A model generated the notes under the pieces. That model ran no database searches and was not told the DNA's origin. It saw nothing but the letters and a program-made list of their open reading frames with translations. From positions 1 through 64,000 of the forward strand of contig NZ_JACWUO010000011.1 in NCBI RefSeq assembly GCF_020857975.1: a DNA stretch of 64,000 nucleotides, read 5' to 3'. Within the stretch, counting starts at the first letter, position 1, and the number at the start of each line of letters is the position of its first letter. Origin of the DNA: Stenotrophomonas rhizophila (GTDB lineage: Bacteria; Pseudomonadota; Gammaproteobacteria; Xanthomonadales; Xanthomonadaceae). This document shows positions 9,147 to 18,068 of this stretch, in pieces. A program made the position numbers and the translations under genes.

Positions 9147-9172
9147 CAAAAAAGCGACCCGAAGGCCGCTTT
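9147..9172 (-). terminator. rho-independent terminator behind tRNA-Gly copy 2
   Basis: On the minus strand a GC-rich stem (AGCGGCC / GGTCGCT with one mismatch) closes around a short TTCG-containing loop and is followed by a run of six T. It lies 47 bases past the tRNA-Gly 3' end. The plus-strand side also has TTTT, so it may stop the exporter transcript as well. Confidence 0.75.
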
Positions 9173-9218
9173 TCGCGTTTGCGCCGCACTACGGTGGAAC
9201 CGCAGCGAACGCCTTGTC

Positions 9219-9294
<76 letters not shown>

Positions 9295-9306
9295 TTGGGA
9301 GGCGAA

Positions 9307-9334
9307 ATTCTACAGCCAAACACGGGGCTGTCAA
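9307..9334 (-). promoter_or_regulatory. sigma-70 promoter of tRNA-Gly copy 2
   Basis: On the minus strand: a perfect -35 TTGACA (9329-9334), 16-bp spacer, and -10 TAGAAT (9307-9312), placed about a dozen bases before the tRNA 5' end at 9294. It lies in the pgsA-tRNA gap. Confidence 0.8.
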
Positions 9335-9340
9335 CAGCCC

Positions 9341-9964
9341 TCAGCCGTTCTTTTTCGCCCGGGCGTTTTCGCGCGCGGCACGCTCGTCCTCGCGCAGGCT
9401 CGGCCACGCCGCGTGCAGGTACTGCAGCCCGGAGAACAGGGTCAGGATCGAGGCGATGGCCAGGGTCCAGTCGCCGATATGGAACACCGGGATGCCCATC
9501 CAGATTTCCTGCATCGGCGTATGCGGCGCCACCGAATACAACAGGCACAGCAGCGCCACCATCTGCGCGGTGGTCTTGATCTTGCCGATCAGCGCCACCC
9601 GCACCTTGGCGCGCTGGCCGATTTCGGCCATCCATTCGCGCAGCGCCGACACGGCGATTTCACGGCCGACGATCACCGCCGCCCACACCGCCATCCATGC
9701 GGTGGGATGCCCCTGCACGATCAGGAACAGGGCCACGGCCACCATCAGTTTGTCGGCGACCGGGTCGAGGAAGGCGCCGAAGGCCGAAGCCAAGTCGTAG
9801 CGGCGGGCGATCCAGCCGTCCAGCCAGTCGGTCAACGCGGCCAGGCCGAAGATCGCCGCCGAGGCGAAATTGGTCCACTTGTAGGGGAGGTAGAACACCA
9901 GCACCAGCACCGGGATCATCAGGATCCGCAGCAGGGTCAGCCAGGTGGGGAGGGTCAACTTCAT
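9341..9964 (-). CDS. pgsA: CDP-diacylglycerol--glycerol-3-phosphate 3-phosphatidyltransferase
   Basis: PgsA makes phosphatidylglycerophosphate from CDP-diacylglycerol and glycerol-3-phosphate, the committed step to phosphatidylglycerol and cardiolipin, in the inner membrane. The CDP-alcohol phosphotransferase signature D-x2-DG-x2-AR-x8-G-x3-D-x3-D is intact in 'DWLDGWIARRYDLASAFGAF' followed by LDPVADK (about residues 46-72). At 207 residues with several hydrophobic helices it matches the family. It starts 9 bases after the uvrC stop and precedes tRNA-Gly, the same order as in enterobacteria. The C-terminal tail is charged (DERAARENARAKKNG). Confidence 0.97.
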   Translation of the reverse strand: MKLTLPTWLTLLRILMIPVLVLVFYLPYKWTNFASAAIFGLAALTDWLDGWIARRYDLASAFGAFLDPVADKLMVAVALFLIVQGHPTAWMAVWAAVIVGREIAVSALREWMAEIGQRAKVRVALIGKIKTTAQMVALLCLLYSVAPHTPMQEIWMGIPVFHIGDWTLAIASILTLFSGLQYLHAAWPSLREDERAARENARAKKNG

Positions 9965-9973
9965 TGCGTCTCT

Positions 9974-11818
9974 CTACTCGCCCGCAGTGGGCGTGGGCAG
10001 TCCATGCAGGTTAGCGTAGATGCGTGCGGCAAGGGCGTCATTGATGCCCTCCACGTTGGCGATTTCCGCCTCGCCGGCGGCCTTGAGCCCGGTCAGGCCG
10101 CCGAAATGCTTGAGCAGGCTGGCGCGGCGGCGCGGGCCAATACCGGGGATATCCTCCAGCTTGCTGGTCATGCGCGCCTTCTGGCGGCGCCCGCGATGGC
10201 CGGTGATGGCAAAGCGGTGGGCTTCATCGCGCACCTGCTGGATGAACTGCAGCGCCGGGGAGGCCGCGCCGGGGCGCAGCTCGCGGCCATCGGGCAGCAC
10301 CAGGGCCTCGTGCCCGGCCCGGCGTTCGGCGCCCTTGGCCACGCCGACCAGCACCACCCCTTCCACCCCCAGGTCGGCCAGCGCGGCCTGCGCCTGGCCC
10401 AACTGGCCGGCGCCACCGTCGATCAGCAGCAGGTCCGGCAGCACGCCGTCCTCTTCGACCGCGCGGCGGAAGCGCCGCTCGATGGCCTGGCGCATGGCCG
10501 CGTAGTCATCGCCCGGCTCGATGCCGCTGATGTTGAAGCGACGGTACTGGCTGCGCACCGGGCCGCTGGCGTCGAACACCACGCACGAGGCCACCGTGGC
10601 CTCGCCCATGGTGTGGCTGATGTCGAAGCACTCCACCCGCTTGACCGGCTCGGCCAGGCCCAGCATCTGCCGCAGGTCTTCGCTGCGCGCATGCTGGGCG
10701 CTGCGGCTGGTGAGTTCGCTGACCAGGGTGATCTGCGCATTGCGGCTGGCTAGTTCGACGTAGCCGGCGCGCTCGCCGCGCACGTTCCACTTCAGCTGCA
10801 CCTTGTGCTCGGCCGAGGCCGACAGCGCCGATTCGATCAGGCCGGCATCGGGAATCTCGCGGTCGAGCAGGATTTCGCGCGGCGGCGAATGCTCGACGTA
10901 ATACTGCGAAACGAAGGCGCCCAGCACCTCCTCGGCGCTCTCCTCGCCATTGGTACGCGGGTAGAACGGGCGCGTGCCCAGGTTGCGGCCGTCGCGGAAG
11001 GCCAGCAGCATCACGCAGGCGTTGGCGCCCTGGGTGGCACAGGCCAGCACGTCCAGGTCGGCGGCACGGCCATCGACGTACTGGCGGGTCTGCATGCTGC
11101 GCAGCGCGGTGACCAGGTCGCGCAGGCGCGCGGCCTGTTCGAACTCCAGCGCGTCGCTGGCCGCCTGCATCTGGCTACCCAGCTCGCGCGTCAGCTGGTC
11201 GCTCTTGCCTTCCAGGAACATCGAGGCGCGGCGCACCGATTCGGCGTAGTCCTCGCTGCTGACCAGCTCCACGCACGGCGCGCTGCAGCGGCCGATCTGG
11301 TATTGCAGGCACGGCCGGGTGCGGTTGCGGAACACGCTGTCTTCGCAGCTGCGCAGCTTGAACAGCTTGTGCATCAGGTTGAGCGTATCGCGCACGGCGG
11401 TCACGCCCGGGTACGGGCCGTAGTAGCGCCCCGGCACTGCGCGCGGGCCGCGGTGCAGCGCGATGCGCGGCCATGGCTCGCGAGTGAGCAGCACCTGCGG
11501 GTAGGTCTTGTCGTCGCGCAGGGACACGTTGTAACGCGGCGACAGCGACTTGATCAGCTGGTTTTCCAGCAGCAGCGCCTCGGCCTCCGAACGGGTCACG
11601 GTCACGTCCATGCGCGCGACCTGCGACAGCATCGACATGGTCCGGGTGGCCTTGGGCGTGCCGTTGAAATAGCTGCCGACGCGGTTGCGCAGCGCACGCG
11701 CCTTACCGACGTACAGCAGGCTGTCGTCGGCAGCGTACATGCGGTAGACGCCGGGCGCGGTACTCAGGTGCGCCGCGAATGCCTTGCCGTCGAAGGCCGG
11801 AGCGGTGGACACGGTCAT
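9974..11818 (-). CDS. uvrC: excinuclease ABC subunit C
   Basis: UvrC makes both incisions around bulky DNA lesions after UvrA/UvrB recognition. The 614-residue product has the N-terminal GIY-YIG nuclease domain ('GVYRMYAADDSLLYVGKA', ~23-40), a UVR motif near residue 200 that contacts UvrB, the RNase H-like C-terminal endonuclease domain ('LLIDGGAGQLGQAQAAL'), and a final helix-hairpin-helix pair ('LEDIPGIGPRRRASLLKHFG'). The start at 11818 overlaps the stop of the upstream NHL-repeat gene by four bases (ATGA), implying translational coupling. The frame stays open further upstream but reads as shadow sequence of that gene. Confidence 0.98.
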   Translation of the reverse strand: MTVSTAPAFDGKAFAAHLSTAPGVYRMYAADDSLLYVGKARALRNRVGSYFNGTPKATRTMSMLSQVARMDVTVTRSEAEALLLENQLIKSLSPRYNVSLRDDKTYPQVLLTREPWPRIALHRGPRAVPGRYYGPYPGVTAVRDTLNLMHKLFKLRSCEDSVFRNRTRPCLQYQIGRCSAPCVELVSSEDYAESVRRASMFLEGKSDQLTRELGSQMQAASDALEFEQAARLRDLVTALRSMQTRQYVDGRAADLDVLACATQGANACVMLLAFRDGRNLGTRPFYPRTNGEESAEEVLGAFVSQYYVEHSPPREILLDREIPDAGLIESALSASAEHKVQLKWNVRGERAGYVELASRNAQITLVSELTSRSAQHARSEDLRQMLGLAEPVKRVECFDISHTMGEATVASCVVFDASGPVRSQYRRFNISGIEPGDDYAAMRQAIERRFRRAVEEDGVLPDLLLIDGGAGQLGQAQAALADLGVEGVVLVGVAKGAERRAGHEALVLPDGRELRPGAASPALQFIQQVRDEAHRFAITGHRGRRQKARMTSKLEDIPGIGPRRRASLLKHFGGLTGLKAAGEAEIANVEGINDALAARIYANLHGLPTPTAGE

Positions 11819-13230
11819 TCGCTGATCGGGACGTCGCTCAGAACGCCGCTGACCGGGTCGAAACGCAGCACGGCGTGCGCGTCGGTTTCGGCAATCCATA
11901 CCGCACCGCCACCCAGCGCCAGCCCGGCCGGCCCATGCAGGCGCCGCGGCAGCTCCAGGGTGTTCAGCTCGCCGCCGCCCAGGCGCAGGGTGCGCAGCCG
12001 GCCGTTGCCGGCGTCGGCGATCCACAGCAGCGGCGCATCCGGGCTCAGTGCGATCGCCTGTGGGTACTGCAGCTGGGCGATGGCGCGCGCGCCATCCTGT
12101 TCGCCGAACGCCCATGGGCCCTGACCGACCAGGGTCTGCACCAGGTCGCCGCGCAGCTGCATGGCCCGGATCGAGGAGCCCAGCGCATCGCACACGTACA
12201 GCACCTGCTGCACCGCGGCCACCGAGGCCGGCTGGGCGAACGCGGCCAGGTGGCCGCTGCCGTCGCGTTCGTCGATGGCGCCCGAGCCGGCACGCCAGTT
12301 CAAGGTGCGCTGGCCGAGGTGGTAGCTCCAGATGCGGTTGTCGCCGGCCATGGCGATATGGATCTGGTTGTCGGCCACCGCCAGCCCCTGCGGGTGGTTC
12401 AGCGCGGTCTGCCGCGGCTGGGCGACCACCCCTTCGGTGGGTTCGCCCGGGCGGCCGGTGCCGCACAGGGTGTCGACCTGGCCGGTCAGCAGGTGGATGC
12501 GGCGCAGCGCATGGTTGCCGGTGTCGGCCACGTACAACCACTCGCGCTCCAGGGCCAGGCCCTGGGGGCGGTGGAAGGCGGCCTCGCCGGGGCCACCGTC
12601 CATGAAATCGGCGGTGCCCAGCCCGAACTGGCGCAGCACGCGTCCGCCGTGGCTGCATTCCAGCACCCGGTGGTGGCCGCTGTCGGCGATGTACAGGCGC
12701 TCGGTGGTGACCACCAGCCCCATCGGGAAGCGCAGCGGCAGCCGCGGTTCGGGGTGCAGTTCGCGGGCCAGCGCCAGATCGCCGTCGACCGGGCGCGCGC
12801 CGCCCTCGCACAGCGCGCTGAGCGCACGTTCCAGTTCGCCACCGAAACCGACCAGGCGCTCACGCTCTCGGCCCTGCGCATCCAGCAGCACCAGTGTCGG
12901 CCAGGCGCTCACGCCGAAGCGGCGCCAACCATCCCAGTCCGCATCCAGCAGGGCCGGGGCGGTCAGGCCTTGGCGGCGCAGCAGCTTGAGCGCCTGCACC
13001 GGGTCGCGTTCGCAATCGAAACGCGGCACCTGCAGCACCAGCACCTGCAACTTGCCGGGATTGCGCGACTGCCACTGGGCCAGTTCGGCCAGCCGTTGCG
13101 CGCACCACACCGAGGCGGCGTTGACGAAGGCCAGTACCACCGGGCGCCCGCGCAGCTCGGTCAGGGTGGTCGGGGCGGCGTTGAGCCACGTGGCGAATTC
13201 GGGCAGGTCCTGGACAGGCTGTACGTTCAT
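11815..13230 (-). CDS. thioredoxin-like/NHL-repeat protein
   Basis: A 471-residue protein with two parts. Residues ~1-150 follow a thioredoxin-like/TlpA pattern ('LRGRPVVLAFVNAASVWCAQ', then 'GVSAWPTLVLLDAQGRERE' with the conserved cis-Pro); only one Cys is present where the redox CxxC would be. Residues ~165-471 hold NHL beta-propeller repeats (YIADSGHHRVLE, YVADTGNHALRRI, WIADAGNGRLRTL), as in NHLRC2-type proteins. No clear signal peptide is visible, so it is probably cytoplasmic. It overlaps uvrC by four bases. Its function is unknown; co-translation with uvrC is notable. Confidence 0.85.
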   Translation of the reverse strand: MNVQPVQDLPEFATWLNAAPTTLTELRGRPVVLAFVNAASVWCAQRLAELAQWQSRNPGKLQVLVLQVPRFDCERDPVQALKLLRRQGLTAPALLDADWDGWRRFGVSAWPTLVLLDAQGRERERLVGFGGELERALSALCEGGARPVDGDLALARELHPEPRLPLRFPMGLVVTTERLYIADSGHHRVLECSHGGRVLRQFGLGTADFMDGGPGEAAFHRPQGLALEREWLYVADTGNHALRRIHLLTGQVDTLCGTGRPGEPTEGVVAQPRQTALNHPQGLAVADNQIHIAMAGDNRIWSYHLGQRTLNWRAGSGAIDERDGSGHLAAFAQPASVAAVQQVLYVCDALGSSIRAMQLRGDLVQTLVGQGPWAFGEQDGARAIAQLQYPQAIALSPDAPLLWIADAGNGRLRTLRLGGGELNTLELPRRLHGPAGLALGGGAVWIAETDAHAVLRFDPVSGVLSDVPISE

Positions 13231-13332
13231 GCCCCGATTATGCCGGAGTCGGCGTCATGCAATCGTCGCGGCCGCGCCAGATTTGCGACGGCAGCCGCAG
13301 TTGGCCGCCGCGGCGGCACCGGGCCGGCCGGC

Positions 13333-14106
13333 TCAGGCCTGCGCGGCCAGCCAGGTTTCGGCACGTTCCAGGTCGTGCGGGGTGTCGATGCCCGGCGGGA
13401 ACTCGGCCGGCGACAAGGCCACGCTCAGCCGGTAGCCGGCTTCCAGCACCCGCAGCTGCTCCAGCGATTCCAGCTGTTCCAGCACACCGGGCGGCAGCGC
13501 GGCGAACTGGCGCAGGAAGCCGGCACGATAGCCGTAGATGCCGATATGGCGCAGCCAGTGCGGGCCGGCCAGGGTATCGCGCGACTGCGCGAAGGCGTCG
13601 CGGTGCCAGGGGATCGGCGCACGGCTGAAATACAGCGCGTCCAGGTTCTGCTTGCGCACCACCTTGACCACATTGGGATCGAACAGGGTCTGCGCGTCTT
13701 CCACCGGCGTGGCCAGGGTCGACATCTCCGCGCCGCTGTAGACCAGCGCCTCGGCGACCGCACGGATGCCTTCGGCCGGGGCGAACGGCTCATCGCCCTG
13801 CAGGTTTACCACCAGGGTGTCGTCGGCCCAGCCGGCCTGCGCGGCGCACTCGGCCAGGCGGTCGGTGCCGGAGGCATGCGCGGCCGAGGTCATCGCCACC
13901 CGCACCGTGGACAGGCCCTGCAAGGCCTCGGCGATGCGGCTGTCGTCGGTGGCCACCCATACCTCGCGCGCGCCGGCCTGCAGCGCACGCTCGGCCACGC
14001 GCAGCACCAGCGGCTGCCCGCCCAGCAGGCGCAGCGGCTTGCCCGGCAAGCGCGAGGCGGCGTAGCGGGCGGGGATGGCGACGACGAAATCGACGGTTTG
14101 GCTCAT
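13333..14106 (-). CDS. kdsB: 3-deoxy-manno-octulosonate cytidylyltransferase
   Basis: KdsB activates Kdo as CMP-Kdo for transfer to lipid A in the cytoplasm. The 257-residue product begins with the nucleotidyltransferase signature '[19 protein letters not shown]' (~7-25) and contains '[10 protein letters not shown]', the conserved QGDEP metal/CTP-binding segment, and '[12 protein letters not shown]'. The ATG at 14106 is chosen because the signature begins right after it, although the frame is open upstream. It follows lpxK by 94 bases in a lipid A/Kdo gene run. Confidence 0.97.
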   Translation of the reverse strand: MSQTVDFVVAIPARYAASRLPGKPLRLLGGQPLVLRVAERALQAGAREVWVATDDSRIAEALQGLSTVRVAMTSAAHASGTDRLAECAAQAGWADDTLVVNLQGDEPFAPAEGIRAVAEALVYSGAEMSTLATPVEDAQTLFDPNVVKVVRKQNLDALYFSRAPIPWHRDAFAQSRDTLAGPHWLRHIGIYGYRAGFLRQFAALPPGVLEQLESLEQLRVLEAGYRLSVALSPAEFPPGIDTPHDLERAETWLAAQA

Positions 14107-14200
14107 GCGGGGGCTCTCGGCGATGTTGCGGGTTGCAGGATTGCAGGCGCCCTGGCCTGCGCGAAATCGAGCGTGGTGTGCCGCCACGGCGGCGTAGCCG

Positions 14201-15223
14201 TCAACGTTTGCCGAGCTTGTCCAGCCGGTCCAGCAGGTTGACCCAGAACGCGGCCGGCAGGTCGGCCGCCAGCGGCACGGCGAAATGCCATTCGTTGGCG
14301 AACACCTTGCACTTCACCGCGTCCTTTTCGGTCATCAGTACCGGCAGTTCGCTGCCAAAGCGCAGGTCGGCGGGCTGGTAGGCGTGGTGGTCGGCGAAGG
14401 CGTGCGGCACCACGCCGATGCCCTGCGCGCGCAGCATGTCGAAGAACCGCTGCGGATGGGCGATGCCGGCCACGGCATGCACGCGCTGGCCGCGGAAATG
14501 GCTCAACGCGCGCGGGCGGCCGCCGCTCAGCGGCTGGGCGGTATCGATGTGCAGCTGCATCGGCCATTCGCCGAAGCCGCAGGCCGGCTGCGCGCCGACG
14601 CCATCGCTGGCCTGGCCCATGTTGACCACGCGGAAGTCGCAGTCCTGGGCGCGGCTGGCCGGCTCGCGCAGCGGGCCGGCGGGAATCAGCCGGCCATTGC
14701 CGTAGCGGCGCTGGGCGTCGACCACTTCGATCTCGATGTCGCGCGCCAGCCGGTAATGCTGCAGCCCGTCGTCGCAGACGATGATGTTGCAACCCGCTTC
14801 GACCAGCGCCCTGCCGGCCGCCACGCGGTCGGCGTCCACCCGCACCGGCACACCGGTCTTCCAGGCGATCAGCACCGGCTCGTCGCCACCGATGCCGGTG
14901 GCGGTGCCGGCCTCGACCCAGCGCGCCACGCCGGCATCCTCGCGGCCGTAGCCGCGGCTGGCCACGCCGGGTTTCCAGCCGGCCTCGCGCAGTCGGTTGA
15001 CCAGGGCGATGGTCAGCGGGGTCTTGCCGGTGCCGCCGGCGGTGACATTGCCGACCACGATCACCGGCACCGGCAGCGAATGCCGCTTCAGCCAGCGCCG
15101 CCGGTACAGCAGCCGGCGCAGCGCGATGGCCGCGCCGTACAGCGGGGCCAGCAGCCGCGCCGGCCACGGAACCGTGCTGCCGTCATACCAGTACGACGGC
15201 GTCTGGGCGCCCTTGGCCGCCAT
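14201..15223 (-). CDS. lpxK: tetraacyldisaccharide 4'-kinase
   Basis: LpxK phosphorylates the 4' position of the lipid A disaccharide at the inner membrane to give lipid IVA. The 340-residue protein has a Walker A-like motif [11 protein letters not shown] at residues 58-68, followed by '[11 protein letters not shown]' and '[13 protein letters not shown]', both typical of LpxK, and a hydrophobic N-terminal helix. Its start overlaps the msbA stop by one base (TGATG), the classic msbA-lpxK pairing. Confidence 0.97.
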   Translation of the reverse strand: MAAKGAQTPSYWYDGSTVPWPARLLAPLYGAAIALRRLLYRRRWLKRHSLPVPVIVVGNVTAGGTGKTPLTIALVNRLREAGWKPGVASRGYGREDAGVARWVEAGTATGIGGDEPVLIAWKTGVPVRVDADRVAAGRALVEAGCNIIVCDDGLQHYRLARDIEIEVVDAQRRYGNGRLIPAGPLREPASRAQDCDFRVVNMGQASDGVGAQPACGFGEWPMQLHIDTAQPLSGGRPRALSHFRGQRVHAVAGIAHPQRFFDMLRAQGIGVVPHAFADHHAYQPADLRFGSELPVLMTEKDAVKCKVFANEWHFAVPLAADLPAAFWVNLLDRLDKLGKR

Positions 15224-16971
15224 CAGGCCTGCCTGTCGCGGAACTGCATCTTGTGCAGGTGCTCGTACAGCCCGCCCAGCGCCAGCAACTCGTGGTGGGT
15301 GCCGCGCTCGACGATGCGGCCATGGTCCATCACCAGCACCTGGTCGGCATGCTCGATGGTGGACAAGCGGTGCGCGATCACCAGCGTGGTGCGCTCGGGC
15401 ATCAGCCGTTGCAGGGCATCCTGCACCAGCCGCTCCGATTCGTTGTCCAGTGCGGCGGTGGCCTCATCCAGGATCAGGATCGGCGCATCGCGCAGGATCG
15501 CGCGGGCGATCGCCAGGCGCTGGCGCTGGCCGCCGGACAGCAGCGCACCGTTTTCACCGACCGGGGTCTGCAGCTGCTGCGGCATGCGCGCGATGAACTC
15601 CCAGGCGTTGGCCGCTTCGGCCGCGGCACGGATCTGTTCTTCGGTGGCGTCCATGCCGTAGGCGATGTTGGCGCCCACGCTGTCATCGAACAGCATCACC
15701 TTCTGCCCGACCATCGCCACCTGCCGGCGCAGGTCGGCCAGCGGGTAGTCGTCCAGGGCCACGCCATCGAGGGTGATGCGGCCGCCACTGGGTTCGTAGA
15801 AGCGCGGCACCAGCCGGATCAGGCTGGTCTTGCCGCTGCCGGAGCGGCCGACGATCGCGGTCACCGTGCCCGGCCTGGCCACGAAACTGATGTCATCCAG
15901 CGCAATCCCGGTGTCCTCGCGGTAACGCAGCATCACGTGCTCGAAGGCCAGCTCGCCGTGCGCGCGGCCGATGCGCCGGGTGCCCTGGTCGCGCTCGACC
16001 GGCATGTCCAGGATGCCGAACAGGCGCTCGGCGGCGGCTACGCCGCGCGAGATCGAGGTCTGCACGCTGGTCAGGCGCCGCAGCGAAGGAATGATCGCCA
16101 TCATCGAGGTCATCAGGCCCATGAACTGGCCGGCGTTGAGCTTGCCGGCCAAGGCCTCGCGGGTGGACACCCAGACGATCACCGCCAGCGCCAGCGCGGC
16201 CAGGAACTGCACCGTACTGGAGGCCAGCGCGCGGGTGGTTTCCACCTTCATGTTCAGGCCGAGCATGCGGTTGGCCAGCCGTGCATAGCGCGAGATCTCG
16301 TGCGCCTGGGTGCCATGCACCTTCACTTCCTGCTGCGCGGCCAGCGACTGCTCGGCGGTCTGGGCCATGCTGCCCATGCCATCCTGGATGCCACGGCTGA
16401 TGCGCCGGTAGCGCTTGCCCACGAACGAAACGATCACCCCGATCAGCGGCACCACCACCAGCATCGCCACGGTCACCTTGACGCTCATCTGCAGCATCAC
16501 CACCAGCATGGCGATGATGGTCAGGGTGTCGGCAACCAGGGTCTTGAGCGCATCGGCACTGGCCTGGGTGACCTGCTCGGTGTCGAAGTTCAGGCGGCTG
16601 ACCATCACCGGGGTGGCTTCGGAATCGAAGTGCGAGGACGGCAGGTGCAGGTACTTTTCCAGCACCTGTTCGCGCAGGTCGCGGACCACGCTGCGGCCGG
16701 TGCGGGCCAGCGTGTAGTCGCTGACCAGGGTGGCCAGGCTGCGCATCATGAACAGGCCCAGGATGGTCAACGGCAGGATCACCGCCATCTTCGGCTCGGG
16801 GTTGACGAAGCCGCGGTTGACCAGCGGTTCCATCAGCTTGGTGAAGTGGTAGCCGGCCAGCGCCTCGATGATCATGGCGATCACCGCCGCCACCATGAAC
16901 ACCCAATAGGCGCGGGTATAGCCGAGCAGGCGCTTGTAGATCGGCCAGATCGGCGGGTGTTGGTTACTCAT
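15223..16971 (-). CDS. msbA: lipid A export ATP-binding/permease protein MsbA
   Basis: MsbA flips core-lipid A across the inner membrane. The 582-residue half-transporter has an N-terminal six-helix ABC transporter domain (about 1-320) and a C-terminal ATPase with Walker [11 protein letters not shown] (~373-382), signature LSGGQRQRL (~477-485), Walker B '[11 protein letters not shown]' and H-loop 'VIAHRLSTI'. It overlaps exbD upstream by four bases and lpxK downstream by one, so the transporter is co-translated with both. Confidence 0.97.
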   Translation of the reverse strand: MSNQHPPIWPIYKRLLGYTRAYWVFMVAAVIAMIIEALAGYHFTKLMEPLVNRGFVNPEPKMAVILPLTILGLFMMRSLATLVSDYTLARTGRSVVRDLREQVLEKYLHLPSSHFDSEATPVMVSRLNFDTEQVTQASADALKTLVADTLTIIAMLVVMLQMSVKVTVAMLVVVPLIGVIVSFVGKRYRRISRGIQDGMGSMAQTAEQSLAAQQEVKVHGTQAHEISRYARLANRMLGLNMKVETTRALASSTVQFLAALALAVIVWVSTREALAGKLNAGQFMGLMTSMMAIIPSLRRLTSVQTSISRGVAAAERLFGILDMPVERDQGTRRIGRAHGELAFEHVMLRYREDTGIALDDISFVARPGTVTAIVGRSGSGKTSLIRLVPRFYEPSGGRITLDGVALDDYPLADLRRQVAMVGQKVMLFDDSVGANIAYGMDATEEQIRAAAEAANAWEFIARMPQQLQTPVGENGALLSGGQRQRLAIARAILRDAPILILDEATAALDNESERLVQDALQRLMPERTTLVIAHRLSTIEHADQVLVMDHGRIVERGTHHELLALGGLYEHLHKMQFRDRQA

Positions 16972-17390
16972 GGATGCACCTCCGGCGCAGTAGCAATGGC
17001 AATGCGGCGGAAGCCGAGCTGGCCCAGGGCATCCTGGGCGGTGACAACGGCCTGGTACGGGGTGCGCGCATCGGCGCGCAGCAGCACGGTCTGCTCACGA
17101 TCGCTGCCGGCCACGGCGGCGATGGTCTGCTTGACCGACTCCACGTCGGTGCGCAGCACTTCCTGGTCGTTGATGAAATAGCGCCCTTCGGCGTTGACCA
17201 GCACGCTCAGCGCGCGCGGCGGCTCGGCGTGGTTCTGCTGGCTGGCGGTCGGCAGCTGCAGCTGCAGGGTCGACCGCGCGTCGAAGGTGGTGGTGACCAC
17301 GAAGAAGATGATCAGCACGAGGATCACATCGATCAGCGGGACCAGATCGATGTGCGGCTCGTCCTGGACCCGGTCATTGCGGATGCGCAT
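16968..17390 (-). CDS. exbD: biopolymer transport protein ExbD
   Basis: A 140-residue ExbD/TolR-family protein: a short cytoplasmic N-terminus, one transmembrane helix containing the conserved Asp ('HIDLVPLIDVILVLIIFFVV', about residues 13-32), and a periplasmic domain. With ExbB it uses the proton-motive force to energise TonB-type transport. The gene is 3 bases after exbB and overlaps msbA by four. No tonB lies next to it, so the pair may serve a TonB encoded elsewhere. Confidence 0.95.
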   Translation of the reverse strand: MRIRNDRVQDEPHIDLVPLIDVILVLIIFFVVTTTFDARSTLQLQLPTASQQNHAEPPRALSVLVNAEGRYFINDQEVLRTDVESVKQTIAAVAGSDREQTVLLRADARTPYQAVVTAQDALGQLGFRRIAIATAPEVHP

Positions 17391-17393
17391 CCG

Positions 17394-18065
17394 TCAGCCC
17401 TTGGCCGTGACCGGCGCCGCGCCGGCGGCGGGGTTGGCGCGGGCGGTGGCGTTCATCACCCCCGGGCGGCCGTCGAGCGCGTCCAGCAGGGCGCCGGCTT
17501 CCTGTTCCATCTCGATCACATAACCGCCGATGCGGCCCTTGAAATAGCGATGGAACATCAGCGCCGGAATCGCCACGATCATGCCGGTGGCGGTGCAGAC
17601 CAGCGCCTTGCCGATACCGCCGGCCAGCTGGTTCACATCGCCCACGCCGTGGTCGAGGATGCCCAGGAACATCTGGATCATGCCCACCACCGTGCCGAGC
17701 AGGCCCAGCAGCGGGCCTGCCGAGGCAATCGTGCCCAGGGCGTTCAGGAAACGCTCCATGCGGTGTACCAGGTGCCGGCCGGCATCCTCGATGCGCTCGC
17801 GGATCTGGTCGCGCGGCCGGTTGCGCGCTTCCAGCGCGACCGCCAGCAGCGCGCCCAGCGGCGAATTGGCCCGCAGCGACTGGATGTGGCTGGGGTCGAG
17901 CTTGCCGCGTGCGGCCCAGTTGCGCACTTCCTGGCCCAGCCCGGGGGGCAGCACCTCGTTACGCCGCAAGGTCCAGAAACGCTCCAGGACGATCGCCAAA
18001 GCCAGTACGCCCAACAGCAGCAGCGGCACCATCGGCCAGCCACCGGCCTTGACCAGTTCCCACAC
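17394..18065 (-). CDS. exbB: MotA/TolQ/ExbB proton channel family protein
   Basis: A 223-residue ExbB-type protein with three membrane helices: residues ~10-28 and two conserved late helices, 'ALGTIASAGPLLGLLGTVVG' and 'GGIGKALVCTATGMIVAIPA', which line the proton path. It partners ExbD encoded just downstream. It starts 3 bases after the comEC stop, so it is probably translated from the same message. The C-terminal tail is Ala-rich and looks disordered. Confidence 0.95.
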   Translation of the reverse strand: MWELVKAGGWPMVPLLLLGVLALAIVLERFWTLRRNEVLPPGLGQEVRNWAARGKLDPSHIQSLRANSPLGALLAVALEARNRPRDQIRERIEDAGRHLVHRMERFLNALGTIASAGPLLGLLGTVVGMIQMFLGILDHGVGDVNQLAGGIGKALVCTATGMIVAIPALMFHRYFKGRIGGYVIEMEQEAGALLDALDGRPGVMNATARANPAAGAAPVTAKG

Positions 18066-18068
18066 GTT

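Noticed and set aside
9974..12811. Apparent 945-residue UvrC
   Set aside because: The extra ~330 N-terminal residues are shadow of the NHL-repeat gene; the normal 614-residue UvrC begins at 11818.
11779..14241. An 820-codon plus-strand frame opposite kdsB and the NHL-repeat gene
   Set aside because: Gln/Arg/Ala/Gly-rich translation without motifs; it crosses several well-supported minus-strand genes.
15253..17181. A 642-codon plus-strand frame opposite msbA and exbD
   Set aside because: His/Gln-rich shadow of the ABC transporter; no motif and no ribosome site.
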